From Cyanophora paradoxa (lineage: Eukaryota; Glaucocystophyceae; Cyanophorales; Cyanophoraceae): a stretch of DNA of 64,000 nucleotides. Shown here piece by piece: positions 1 to 12,860 of the stretch. How positions within the stretch are numbered: position 1 is the stretch's first letter; each line of letters starts with the position of its first letter. Both the position numbers and the translations under genes were made by a program. The stretch lies in NCBI GenBank assembly GCA_004431415.1, contig QPMI01000667.1:1-64000 (forward strand), read 5' to 3'. The notes beneath the pieces are model-generated. The model saw only the letters and a list, made by a program, of their open reading frames with translations. It did not search any database and had not been told where the DNA came from.

Positions 1-3000
1 AGCTCGCCCCGCTTCTCCCGGTAGAGCGCCACGTAGTGCCGGATGAGGTCGAGGAAGTGGCGCGGGGTGACGTAGTGCGAGCGGCCCGTGCGCCGCGCCA
101 GCGCCCCGCTCACCTCCGCCACCGACGTGTGGATGGCGACCATGCAGGAGACGAGCGCCTCCCGCTGCCCGGGGGCCCCCGCCCCGCCCAGGCTCGGGAG
201 CTCGACGCCCTCGGGGGGCGCGTACGCGGGGTCGTCCAGCTCCAGCGTCCGCGTGAACTCGAAGGCGACCTGCCGCCCCCGTCGGCCGCCGAGGGGCGCG
301 GCGGGCGGGGCGGGGCGGGGCGGGGCGGGGCGGGGGCACCTGGTGGAGGGCCGCCTCGGACCAGTCCCCGAACCAGTCGATGACGCAGCGGTTGAAGAGC
401 GCCGGGCTCGTCTGCCGCGGCGTTCGAAGGCGGCAGGGGCAGCGGGAGAGGGAGGGTGCGGGCGGGCGGGCGGGCCTGGTGGCGGGAGGTGAAGTCGGGG
501 TTGGCGGGGTTCATCGTGAAGATGACGTGCAGGTTGCGCTGGACCTGCGCGGCGGGCTCGGCGGGGGGCGGGCGGGGGGCGCGGGGCGCCGGGGACCTGC
601 TGGGTGAAGCGGCGGAAGAGCTCCTCGTCGGTGTCGAGCATGCCGCCCTCCTTGGCGAGGCCCTCCTTGATGGCGGAGAGGAGCGAGGCGCGCTCGTCCC
701 CCTCGAAGAGCCCCGGCACCTCCCCGCTCGCCAGCAGCGCGTTCATCCGCTCCAGGAACGCCGACGAGAGCACGTTCGACTCGTCGAAGATGAAGCAGAT
801 CTGCCACGCCGCCGTCAGCCAGGCCTCAACGGCGGCGAAAAGAGCTGCGGGGGCGGCGCGCCTTCTCGTTCTGGCAGCCGGCGCGCTTCATGACCTGCAG
901 GGGCGTCAGCGGGGGGCGCGCGGCTCGGGCCGGGGCGGGCGGGCCTTGCGGAGGTCCTCGTCGAAGTCGGCCGCCGTGTACCGCTTGCTGACCTGCGCGC
1001 CGCCGCGTTCAGCCGCCCGACCGGCGGGCGGGGATAAGGGGGGAGCGGGCGGGCCTTGATCTGGAACGTGGAGAGGCCGTTGATCCAGGCGACGAAGCGG
1101 GAGAGGACGGTCTTGCCGGCGCCCGAGGTGCCGATGAGGAGCAGGTGCCCGAGCGGCTGCCGCAGCACGCGGTCGATGCGCAGCACGTGGTCCAGCACCT
1201 GCCGTCACCGTGAGGGGGGGCCTGGCCGCCGCGCAGGCAAAGGGGGCGGGCCTCGTTGAAGACGACGAGGGGCACGTCGAGCTCCTCGTCGGCGAAGACC
1301 TTGAGCTTGGCCTTCATGTAGCTGCGCAGCTCGTCCCGCTCCACCGGCACGTAGTGCTTCGAGAGCCACGAGGAGTAGAGGATGGGCCGCTTCAGCGCCT
1401 GCGCCAGGTTCGCCGTGGGGAAGTACTTCTGGGCGACCTGGTCCAGGCACTGGTCCATCCAGGCACGCTCGTCGGGGCGGACGAGGCGGTCCTGGAAGAG
1501 GCGGAGGCCCTCGTGCACGAAGAGGCGCACGAGGCCCTCGATGGGCAGCGCGTCCAGCGGGCGCAGCGCCTCGTACATGGCCCGCACCCAGCGCGTCAGC
1601 TCCCGCGGGCTGTACACGTAGTGCGACTGCTGCTCCGCCGTGAAGTGCTCCTGCGGCGGGCGTCGGCGGCGGGGAGCGCGGGCGGGGGGCGACGGGGAAG
1701 GAGCGGGCCTGGGCGAGGGCGTAGGTCTCGACCATGGCGTCGGTGAGGGGCTGCGCGTTGGCCCGCAGGGAGGGCATGAGCTTGAGGGTCGCCCGGTTGA
1801 GCGTCGCGTAGATGTGCCCCAGCGCGTCCGGCGCCGGGTAGTCCACGAGGAGGAGCGGCGAGTGGCGCAGGAAGCGGGGGGAGAGGGGCACGCGGCCGGC
1901 GTCCGTCGGCGGGTTGCAGGCGGCGACGAACTGGACGCGCTCGAGGCGCACGAAGGCGACCGACGGGCTCGCCCGCCAGAAGCCGCCCTGCTCCGTGAGC
2001 TGCCGCAGGAACGAGATGACCCGCTGCGTCCCGTACCTGCCGCGGCCTCAGCGGCCGGAACGAAAGCGGGGAGCGCGGGGCGGGCGCACTTGTCGTTCTC
2101 GGGGAGGTTGACCTCGTCGCAGAAGAGGACGAGCCACTTGTTGGGCTGCGCCGGCCGGCACACGAAGCCGTCGGGCGTCTTGGCGATGTCGCAGTACTGC
2201 TCGAGCGCCTTGACGAGCAGCTCGGGGCGCGTCGTCGACGCGAAGTTGAGGGTCACCACCTCCGCCTCGGGGATCGCCCGCAGCGTCGCCTGCGGGGCGA
2301 GCGAGAGGGTCACGAGCAGAGGAGAGGGCGGGGGCCGAGGACGAAGAAGAGGAAGGGGCAGGCCTGGAGGGTCATGGACTTGCCGGAGCCCGGGGGCCCG
2401 CAGAGGACGAGGGGCCGGCGCTCGGCGAGCCAGGAGAGGAGGACCTCCTCGTGGCGGACCGTGTCCACCGTCGGGATCACGAGGTCCGACTGGGGCACGC
2501 GGTGCGCCTCGAGCTCCACAGCCGGCACGCGCCGCTTCCACGGGTGCCACTCCCCGTCCTCCACCCGCACCTCCACGTCCACCAGCGAGCCGGCCGCCCC
2601 CGTCGGCACCTCCACGCTCACCAGCGAGCTCTGCGCGCCCCGCCCCGCGAAGCGGACTCGGCCGGGGCGCGGCAGGCGCGGGGGCGGGCGGGAGGGGGGG
2701 CGGGCGGGCCTGGAGGAGGCGCGCGAAGGCGTCGCGGACGGCGTGGCGGGCGGAGCCGCAGAGGCCCCACATCATCGAGAAGACGAGCCGCTTCGTGATG
2801 TACCTGCGCGGAGCGCTCGGCGAGGGTCGGGGGAAGGGGAAGCAGGGCGGTGGCGGACCGGGCGAGGTGCTCGTTGGTCATGCCGAAGTCGACGTGGGAG
2901 GCGACGTACTCGAGGACGTTGCGGACGCCCTTGGAGAGGAGCGCGAAGGTCGAGGAGAGGGCGGCGAGGCGCGTCCACTCCATCACGTGCTCCTGCTGCT

Positions 3001-6000
3001 CCGCGAAGGCCAGCGCCTTCAGCACGACCCCGTCCCCCTCGAAGAAGGGCGCCAGCACGTCCGCGCAGCGCCGCTGCAGCGCCAGCGTCGGGCTCACCGC
3101 CGCCGCCGCCGGGCCGCCCCCGCCGCAGCCCCGGCCTCGCCGGCCGCCACGACGGCGGCGGCGGCGGCGGCGGCGGCCGCGGAGCGGTCCTCGGCCTCGA
3201 GCGGGGTGGAGCGGAGGGTGGCGAGGTAGTGGCGGAGGAGCATGTCGGGGGCGACGGTCTGCTCGCTGAACCAGACCATGCCGCAGCGGGAGACGGTCGC
3301 CAGCGTGGCGTACTTGAGGTCCTGCACCTCGAAGAGGACGCGCACGTTGGGCGGCAGGCCCAGGCGCTCCCCCGTCGGGAGCGTCAGGATCTTGTTGTCG
3401 TCGAGGACCGAGTTGAGGTTCTCGACCCACTCGGGGTCCACGTCGCCGTCGAAGACGATCCAGTGGCGGCGCGCCGACTGGCCCCGCGCGTTGTCCACGA
3501 TCTGCCGCAGCAGGTGCGTGAAGACGCCGTCCGTCCACTCCCGCGTGGTCACGTCCAGGTACCCTGCGCGGGCGTCGGCCCCCTCTGTATGGCGGGCGGG
3601 GCGGCGGGGGGCACCGTAGAGGGCCTCCTTGGAGAGGGCCTTGGGGTCGATGACGTACGCCTCGCCCTTGACGCCCTCCACGCGCGCCAGCGCCTCCAGC
3701 AGCACCCGCCACGCCGCCGTCTTCCCGCTCCCCGACGGGCCCACCATCATCACTGCGCGCGGCGCGTCGGCCCCGCCCCGTCCAAGACTGGTGCCCCCGG
3801 GGCGGGCGCAGGCGCACCGCCGTGGTGGAGGGCGGCGATCTGGGCGAGCTGGAGGAGCTTGTCGAGGAAGGCCTCGCCGGGGACGAGCCCGCGCTCCGCG
3901 CACACGGCGCCGGCCGCCTCGCGCAGCGCCGCCGTGTCCCGGGTGTGGACGGAGACGCCGGGGAAGACGTCGGCGAGGAGGGAGCGGAGGAGGGGGATGT
4001 CGTCCGCCACCAGCTTCGGCACGAGCGTCTCCAGCACGGAGCGGATGAGGACGCCCTGCTCCGCCTCCTCCCAGCCCTCCTGCGCCGCCTCCCCGGGGGC
4101 CTCGAGGGCGAGGGCGCGCTTGAGGGCGCCGGCCGAGTTGAGGACGGCCTTGAGGGCGCGCAGGCCGAAGTCGTAGTGGGGCTGGGACGAGAGCTGGTCG
4201 TGGCAGAGCTTGAAGAAGGGGATCGCCTTCGAGGCGAGCCGCTCCGCCGAGCGGAAGCCCTTCGAGAAGAGCATCACCTGCGGCGGGGGAGACATCAGGG
4301 GGCGTCCCGCCAGGTGGTTCGGGGCGGGGCGGAGGGCGGGCCTGGGCGATGAGCTCGCGGTCGGGCTCGATCATGGCAATGGAGCGGAAGAGCTGCTTGA
4401 GGTTGTCGGGGAGGTTCGAGCGCCCCGCGTACCCCGGGTTCATCGTCACGAACAGGCCCGTCTGCCGCCGGCGTCGGCAGGCGCGCGGGGGTCTTCGGGC
4501 GCGGGAGGCACCTGGGGGTGGACGCGGACGGACTTGCCGGCGAGGTCGATCTCCTTGGCGGCGTCGCGCAGGCCGAGCTGGCGGGGCGCCCGTCGGGGGC
4601 CGCGGGCGCGAGGGCGCGGGCGGGGCGGGGCACCTGGATGGCCTGGATCTGCTGGGAGACGGCGGAGAGGATGCGCTCCTCGAGGCGGTTGAACTCGTCG
4701 AAGCAGCCCCAGGCGCCCGTCATGCAGAGCCCGACGAGGATGCGGCCCATCGCGTGGAAGTCGAAGCGCTCGTCGCAGTTGAAGACGAGCGTGAAGCGGC
4801 CGAGGTTGGACCCCAGCTGCTTCACCGTCTCCGTCTTCCCCGTCCCCGCCGGCCCGAACGGGCTCCCTCCCATCCGGCTGTGCATCGCCTGCGACGCGGC
4901 TCAGGCAGGGGCGCGGGGTAGAGCAGCGCACGAGGCGGGGGGCGGGCCTGGGTGAGGGTGTAGAAGCATCGGTCGGTGAGGGGCGTCTGGACGAGGCGGT
5001 CCTGGACGCCCAGGTACTCGAAGCCGTAGACGAAGGAGGCGTTGGCGACGCGGATGGTGAGGCGCTTGAGGGGGTCGCCCTCGGCCGGCTCCCAGTAGGG
5101 GCGCATGTAGTAGAGCCAGGCGAAGTCGGCGGCGGAGGCGACGCGCTGGCGCTCGAGGCGGCGGGCCACGTCGCGCTGGTGCACCAGCTCCGTCACCAGC
5201 ATCTCCACCTTGCGCCGCCGCGCCGCCGGCAGCTCCGTCAGCACCGCGTCCGCCAGCGCCTGCGCGGCGCCGAAGGTGAGCGGCGAGCGGGGGGGGGAGG
5301 CGGGAGGAGCGGCAGGCGCGGACGCGGAGGTTGGCCTCGACGCGGGCGATGGCGGCGGGGAGGTCGGAGGCGGCGAGGGCGCGCTCGACGGCCTGCACCC
5401 AGGCGACCTGGGCGGCCAGCACGGTGACCTGGCACGGGTACTTGTCGAGCCAGGCGGCGAAGGCGGGGGAGGCGAAGTCGAGGGGGGCGAGGATCTCGCG
5501 GATGGCGTCGCCCGTGGCGGCGGCGAGGGTGCGCTGCAGCTCGGCCTCCATCTTGGTGAGCCAGGCGCTGATCGCCGGGTCCTCCTTGATCGAGACGGGC
5601 TTCCCGAAGAGCACCTCCTCCCCCTGCGGGGAGACGACCCCCCGGATCTGCCGCGGGGTCAGCGGGCCGCCCTCTGCGGGGCGGGGGGGCGGCGGGGCGC
5701 ACGTGGGCGGCCTCGGCGTCGAGCAGGAGGGCCCCGATGCCGGCGAACATCTTGCGCAGGTGCCGCTGCACCTTCGACCTGGCCGGGCGACGGGGGTCGG
5801 CGGTGGGCTCCTAGGGAGAGCGGGGGCGGGGCGGGCGCACGGGTCCTTGGCGTTGCCGATGATCTCGAGGAGGTCCTCGTCGCCCACGAAGTAGAAGCGG
5901 GGGAAGGCGGCGCGCCCCCGCTCCAGGTACTCCCCGAGCGCCTTCTGGATCTTGGAGAGGAGGTCCGCCAGGCGCCCGAGGGCCCGCGCCAGGTCCGGGA

Positions 6001-9000
6001 TGTTCATCACGTCCATCACCAGCGGCTGCTTCGCCACCTTGCGCATCACCGCCAGGAACTCGTTGTCGATCACCTGCGCGGGGGGCTCGCGTCGCGGGGC
6101 GAGGAGGCGCGGGGCAGAGGTGGGGGAGAGGAGGACCTTGAAGCGCTGGTGCTCGGCGGGGAGCTGGGCGGCGATCTCGGCCGACCCGAAGAAGATGCCC
6201 TCGAGGTAGACCCAGCGGCGCTGCACGTCCACCCACGTGTCCAGCAGCATCCGCAGCCGGTTCAGCTTCTCCTCCCACGCCGTCCCCTCCTCCTCGAACA
6301 CCTGCGCCCGCCCGCGTCGCCGCGCGAACGAAGCGGAGGACGGAGGGCGGCCGGACCTTGTAGTAGGGGGACATCTTCATGGAGGAGAGGCCGTTGATGT
6401 GCTCCCCGACCTGCGCGGGCGAGTGAGCCGGCGCGCGGCGGCGGATCCGCGCGGGGGTGCGGGGCGGGCGGGCCTTGCTCATGAGGTCGTCCCAGCCGCG
6501 GACGAGGCGCGTGCGGTCGCGGAAGGCGACCAGGTCCAGCTCGAAGGCCGCCCAGTGCTCCTTGATCTGCACGGACCGGCGTCAGCCGCCTCCGAAGCCG
6601 AACTGGCCGATGGCGGGGGCGGGGGCGGGGGCGGGCCATGCGGAGGTACTCCTCGAGGGCGAGCTCGCCCTGGGCGACGGCGAGGACCTCGCGCACGGCC
6701 TTCTCCCGCTGCGCCAGCTCCGCGTCCCACAGGTCCCCCAGCGTCGCCCTGCCCCCGACCGCCCGCTGAGCTGGGCGGGGCGGGGCGGGGCGGGGCGGGG
6801 CGAGCGCACGAGGCGGGGCCCCAGGAGACGCGGAGGCGGGCGGCGAGGGCCTTCCAGTGGCGGTCGCGGAGCGCCTCGGACTTGAGCTCCGAAATGAGCA
6901 CGTTGACCTTCAGGTGCTCCTTCAGCGCGTCGTGTATCTGCCGCCCCGCCTCGTCAGCCGGGCGCGCGCGGGGCCGGTGGGGGCCGCGCGGGGCCGACCG
7001 ACTCGTAGACGGCGTACTGGCGGATGCGGGCGGGGAGGGCCCGCAGCGCCTGCAGCGTCTCCTCCAGCGACGTCCGCACCTGCGGGGGCCGTCGGCGGGA
7101 GCCGGCGGGAGGGGCGCGGCGGGGCGCGGGCCTTGCGGGGCACGACGGCCGACCAGGGCGTCTCGCGGAGCGCCTGCATCTGCTCCCAGACCTGCGGCGC
7201 GGCCTCGGGTGCGGCGGGGGCGGGGGCGGCGGGGCGGGCGGGGCGGGACGGACCTTGGAGACCTCGGAGTAGGCGCCCTTGAAGTCGCGGATCTCGTCCT
7301 CGAGGGGCGCCAGGCGGTCCACGAGGGGCCCCTCCAGCCCCAGCGCCTCCTTCGCCCGCACAAGCCGCCCCTGCTCCTCCTGCGCCCCGCCCCGCGTCGC
7401 GAGATGGGCGGGCGGCGGGGGCGGCTGCACGGGCGCGGGCGCGGGCGGGCCTTGGTGCGGTTCAGGCGGGCCTCGAACTGAGCCAGGAGCTCCAGCGCCG
7501 CCGACGGGCGCACGTCGCCCTGCAGCAGCCTCAGAGGCCGAGGAAGGCGCAAAGAGGCGGGGGCGGGGGCGGGCGGGCCTGGAGGGGCTTGCGGGCCTCC
7601 CAGTCGTCGAGGAGCTCCCCGATGCGGGCGTCCAGGGCCCGGTCCTCCGCCGTCACCTGCCGCCAGCCTCGGGGCGGGCCGGGAAGGGAGAAGGGGCGTG
7701 GGGGGGACCTTGGCCTGGAGGGAGGGGACCTCGGCGCGGATGACGCCGTCCTTGCGGGCGAGGATCTCGTTGAGGGCCGTCCACTCCCCCTCCGCGTTCT
7801 CCACCTGCGTCCAGTCCGACGGGAACTGGAACCTGCCCCGCCGCCCCGCGTCAAGAGAAGGAAGGGGGAGGGGAAACATGGCGGGGGCGGACCGCTGGCG
7901 CTCGAGGAGGCGCTGGCCGGCGACGAAGGTCTCGAGGTCGTAGGTCCAGCCCTTCATCTTGCGCTTCATGTCCTGCACCTGCAGCAGGAACGTGACGGCC
8001 TCCGCCACATCGCTGCCCATGGCGCAGCCCTCGAGCTGCTGTCGCCCCTGGTTGAGCGCCGAGTGCAGGCCCCGGATCGAGTCCCCGAGGGTCCGCCCGA
8101 ATGTCCCCAGGATCTCCTTGTGCCAGGCGTCGTACTTGGTGGTGACCTTGGCCTGCACCTGCCCGATGTCCACCGTCACGGGGCCGAACGCCCGCTCCGT
8201 CTCCGACGTGTCGAACGCCGTCCGCGCCTGCCGGCGCGTTAGATACGGCGGCGGCCACCGGGGGAAGGCGGCGCCCGCCTTCTTGATCTGGACGAGAAGG
8301 GCCTGCCAGAGGCGGAGGTCGGAGCCGAGGCGGGCGTAGACGGCCGCCGGGTCGAGCTCCCAGAGCGCCTGGTACTGCAGCCACGTCCCCGCGTACGCCC
8401 GCACCTGCCGGCCCGTCAGCGCCGACGCGTGCAGCCCTCGGGAGGGGCGGGCGGGCCTGCTCGAGGAGGGCCTCCACGGCGCGGTACCCGTTGAAGAGGG
8501 TCCCCGGGGGGAGCTTCGCGAGGACCTCGACGTAGGTCGCCTGCGCGGGGCGCCGCGCCGTGAGAAGGAGACCGGAGGGGCGCCGGACGGGCGGCACCTT
8601 CTCCTTGGTGGCGGCGGGGTGGCCGATCTTGCCGCGGGGGGCGGCGCGGGCGGCGGCGAGGATGTCGAAGCGGGCGGCCTGGACGCGGGGCAGGTCGCAG
8701 ACGACGGCGACGGCGGAGTGGAGGGAGGCGATGTAGGAGAGGCGGGCGTGCTCGAGGGGCGGCTCCAGCGCCATCTGCCCGTTCCGCAGCGCGATCTCCA
8801 GCACGACCCGCTCCATGCGCCCGCCCCAGGCCCCCGCCCCCGCCCCCTCCTTGCCCTTCGCGTCCCGCGGGGCCGAGAAGTCGGCGACCCAGGCGGCGAG
8901 GATCTCCTGGAGGCGCCCGGCGAGGATCTCCTCGACCTGGGCGTCCAGGGCGCGGGCCCAGCCCTCGAGGCCCGAGAAGGAGCCGAGCTCGAGCTCGTCC

Positions 9001-9535
9001 ACCCACTTCTGCACCTTGCCCAGGTGCTCTGCCATCACCTTCTGGTCCAGCGCGCACGTCCGCAGCGCCGCCACGTGCTCCCCGACCTTATCGTGCGCCG
9101 CCAGCGCCTCCTGGACCTGCGGCCGGCCTCAGAGGCGCCGGCCCTGGCCCGGGCGCCCCGGAAGGCGCGCCTTGTTGGCGAAGGTCGAGACGGCGTCGGC
9201 GAGCTTCTTGGCGTACGGGCCGACGCGGTCCCCGCCCCAGCGCAGCTGCACGCCTGCCGCGGGGTCACGCCGCGCGCGGCCGGGGCGCGGGCCGGTGGCA
9301 CACCCTCGGTGAAGAGCGCGTGCAGGTCGCGGCGGTAGGAGGCGACGAGCGGCTTCACGCCATCGTGCAGCGACGAGACCGCCTGCGGCGGGTCAGGGCG
9401 GGGAGGCCTCGAAAGGCAAGGGCGGCGCGGGCCTGCTTGTACGTGCGCATCGTCTCGGAGAGAGACATCGCGAAGGGGTACAGCTCCCGCGCCTCGTTCG
9501 AGACGAGCAGGATCTGCCGCGCGTGTGCCTCGCGT

Positions 9536-9570
<35 letters not shown>

Positions 9571-12500
9571 GGTGCAGGGCCTGGTCCAGCGAACGGCGGA
9601 CTCGCACCTTGTAGGGGATGTGGAAGCCCATGGTGTGAAGGTTGCGGACCTCCTTAAAGAGCGTGATGACCTGCCGGCAGCGGCGGGCGGCGGCGGCGGG
9701 TCGGAGGGCGCGGGAGGGGTGCGGCGCGGGGGCCGGCAGCGGACCTGCGGGTCGAAGTTGACGGCGAGGGAGAGGGCCCCGGCCTTCTCGGAGAGGGAGA
9801 AGATGCGGCCCTCGAAGGAAAACGCCCGCGCCTCCATCTCCCCGACCCACGCGTCGAACATCTGCCGCCGCAACGGGTGAGGCCGGCGCGGCGGGCGGCG
9901 TCGGTTGGGAGGCGCGGCGCGGGAAGCGCACGGCTTGCGCGTTGAGCTTCTTGCCGAAGGCCTCGCCCTCCTCCTTCAGCTTCTGCCCGTCGCGGTGCGT
10001 GCTCCACTGCTCGCCCAGAACGTCCTGCAGCCGCTGCATGTACGTCCCAAGCTGCCGCTCGATCTGCCGCGCCCAGATGATGGCTCCTGCACGCGCGCAC
10101 GCGCGCGGTGAGGCGCGTGCAAGAGACTGATGCAGCTGCGGGGGCGGCACCGGAGACGGGCGGGATGTCGCGGACGTGGGACATGTAGGAGGCCTCGGAC
10201 ATGGAGTAGTCGGTCTTGAACTTGTCCTGCAGCGCCTTGATGTCGTCCTTGACGCGCTGGATGAGCTGCGCCTGGTACTCCTGGATCGCCGCCTGGATGC
10301 GGGGTCTCTTGAGGAGGGCGTTGAACTTGGAGAAGACGCGGAACATGTCGGCGGCGTTGCGGGCCGCCCCGAGGCGGTCGCGCAGCTTGGACGTGATGGC
10401 GCCCTCCACGCGGTCCACCCGCGCGTCGTACGCCTTCACCGCCGCGTCGAACGCGTCCGTCCCCTCTGCGCCCCCAGCGTCACACGGCCCCGCGGGAGGC
10501 GCGGCCTCGGGCTCGGGCGGCGGCGCGCGCCCTTGCTCGTGTCGAGGACGTCGACGGCGGCGACGGTGTCGTAGGCGGCGGCGATGTCGCGGAGCACGCC
10601 GGCCTCCGCCCCGCCCCCCAGCACCCGCCCGATCACGCTCCGCAGGTCCTCGTGCTGCCGCCGGAACGCCCGCAGCGTCCCGATCCGCCGGCTCAGCTGA
10701 AGGTCCGGCAGCTGCACGGCCCCGCTCAGCGAACGCTCCCGGCGATCGCGCGGTGAGGGAAGGGGCATGCGGGCGAACCCGCGCGGGCAGCTTCTCGTTT
10801 CGGCGCTTGGCGAGCTCGCGGGCCTGGGCGCGAGCTCAGGGGGAGCAGGGGCGCGGACGTGAGGGGGCGGGGCGCGCCTCGTCGCGAAACTTGATGAAGT
10901 GGGCCTCCCAGGACGTGAAGAGGCGCTCGCAGTTGGCCGCGATCTGCCCCGCCGGAGGTCGCGGGGCGGCGGCGGGGCGGCGGCGGGGCGGCGGCGGGGC
11001 GGCGCGCACGGCGTCGAACTCGTCGAAGGGGAGGGCCATGAGGCGGCGGGCCTGGAGCAGGCGGACGAGCTGGACCTGGGCGTCCCGCCAGACGGCGTCC
11101 ACGAGGGCCAGCGCCCGCGGCACGGGGTACTTCGACTTCTTGAGGGAGCGCATGTGGGCGAAGACGGCGGCAGCGCCGGCCAGCATCTTCTCCACGTCGC
11201 CGGCGGCCAGCAGCTCGTTCAGCGGCAGGTCCCGCACCACCAGGTTGTAGTCCGTTACTGCCCCCCGGGGTGAGACACAGGCCCCGCGCCCGCAGGGGGC
11301 GCGCCGCGCACCCTTGTCCACCGAAGCGCGCAGCTCGGTGTCCTTCTCGAACTGCGCCGTGACCTGATACCGCCGGGCTTGCTTCAGCACCGCCAGCGTG
11401 AGCTCTGCTGGCCGGAGTGAGAGACGCCCCTGGGCGCACCGAGAGAGAGCGCACCGATCTCCGGAGTGGCGACGAGCTCGGTGGCGGCCTGGAGGGCGCG
11501 CTCTAGAGCCGGCCAAAAATTGATCTCCTGGATAGCGGAGCCGATGGAGGCCTCGCGCTCCCTGCGCGGCGCGGCGCGCTCAGAGATCGGCGGCTGCGAC
11601 GCAGTGCGGGCCGTCCGAATGCGTCGCGCGCCGCACCGCTTCTCGATAAGGCGGGTAAGGCGCTGGATCTCGCGCGTCCAGCGCGTGACGCCCGCCTGCA
11701 GTCCGTTCAGGAACGCGGCGTCCTGCGCCTTCTCGCCGAGCAGATCCACGCGGGGCTTCTCGCCGGACTCCTTGCACTGCCGAGCGCGCTTGTTCATACA
11801 TTCTCGGCCGCTAGGGTGAGCTGCGGGGACGCGCACGGAGGCAACGATGCGCTTGATTTCCGCGTCGACGGCGAGTTGGACCTCGGGGATTTCGACGTTC
11901 TGCTGGCACGTGACGAGCGACAGGAGAAGCTCGGCCATGCGCTTCTTGACAGCGGGGATTCCTGAGCCGGGTCAGCGAGCGCCCTGGAGACCAGTGCGGA
12001 ATGCAAGCTACCGAGCTTCGGGTCCTTCTCGTCGGGCTTCGCCTTCTGCGCCTGACCGGCAAAAGAATCGAAGTACGGCGAGAATGAGTTCTGCAGGTAC
12101 AGGTGCAGCGTCTCCAGCGGGGACGTGTCCGCAAGGAACGGCATGATGAACAGCTGCGACGCCAGAGAGCGGCCCTTCGCGCTTTCGACCGTGGCAGCAC
12201 GCTTGAGGACGCACACGCTCTGCGTCTTGGCGCCGTGGTACGCGACCTCCAGATCCGCGACGAAGGAGTAGGCTTGCGCAGCAGGAACGTTGTCGTCGGG
12301 CTCGTTCTCATCCGCTGCATTGCAGCGCTGCGTCAGAGATGCGAGTGCGGCGCGCGACCGCTTTGGGGCGCTGGGACTCGCGCTGGGCCCGCCAGCGCAT
12401 TCAAAGATGCGCCGCACCCTCGACGGCGCCCGAGTCCCCGCGGAGCTTGTGAAGCGAAAGCGCTTGTACTTGCGCATCTCCAGCGAAACTACGAAGCTTG

Positions 12501-12652
12501 GCGCGCGTGGCTGGGTCGCGGAGGAAGCGCTCCAGCTCGCCCGCCTCGCACTCCAGGAGGGCCGGGCAGAGCTTCAAAAGATAGTCGCTGAGCGCAGCGA
12601 CATCGCCCTCGCTCGCCGCAGTGAGCGCTGGCCCGTCTTCGGCCGCAGCCAT
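1..12652 (-). CDS. DYNC1H1: Cytoplasmic dynein 1 heavy chain (3' part beyond the window)
   Basis: Minus-end-directed microtubule motor subunit that carries cargo in the cytoplasm. Start is the ATG at 12652 ([12 protein letters not shown]), beside a divergent gene. The N-terminal tail aligns along its length with metazoan cytoplasmic dynein (for example [17 protein letters not shown] and [11 protein letters not shown], 10160-10260). Four AAA modules follow: AAA1 Walker [11 protein letters not shown] (4827-4856) with Walker B CFDEFNRL (about 4690); AAA2 [11 protein letters not shown] (about 3716-3748) with [12 protein letters not shown]3 [11 protein letters not shown] (about 2371-2403) with [12 protein letters not shown]4 [13 protein letters not shown] (about 1095-1132) with FIFDESNV (about 770-800). 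The coding sequence leaves the window at the start of the stalk (TPRHFLDLI then YREKRGEL), so the microtubule-binding domain, AAA5 and AAA6 are not seen. More than thirty short introns interrupt it, many with GC donors. The AAA4 signature and tail favour the cytoplasmic 1 class over axonemal or IFT dynein. Confidence 0.96.
9538..9567. repeat. Poly-G tract (poly-C on the sense strand) in a dynein intron
   Basis: Thirty consecutive G. On the coding (minus) strand this is poly-C in the intron between CTGGACCAG and ATCCTGCTCGTC, upstream of a CTCAC/GGCAG 3' splice region. Confidence 0.95.
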
Positions 12653-12860
12653 CGCCAGCGCGGCTGTACCCCACGAGGAGGGGTAGTTCCACGCAATCCC
12701 CTTACAGCCAGCAAGTTCGGCGCAGCATCTTCAATTCGCGGCGTGCAGTCGGGAGGCTTCTCTGCACACACTTATCCAGCCAGCAAGCGAATCTTGCTGA
12801 ACGCGTGCTCAATCGGTTGCCCGGCCGTTCAGGCCTTGTGTCTTCAGAATCAGCCTTTCG
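12653..12860. promoter_or_regulatory. Bidirectional promoter region (dynein / Nta1)
   Basis: The 208 bases between two divergent start codons must hold both 5' UTRs and both promoters. No TATA-like element stands out. Confidence 0.6.

Noticed and set aside
1640-4176. Long plus-strand open frames of 500-600 codons antisense to dynein
   Set aside because: They mirror the dynein exons and are Arg/Gly/Pro-rich without any recognisable domain.
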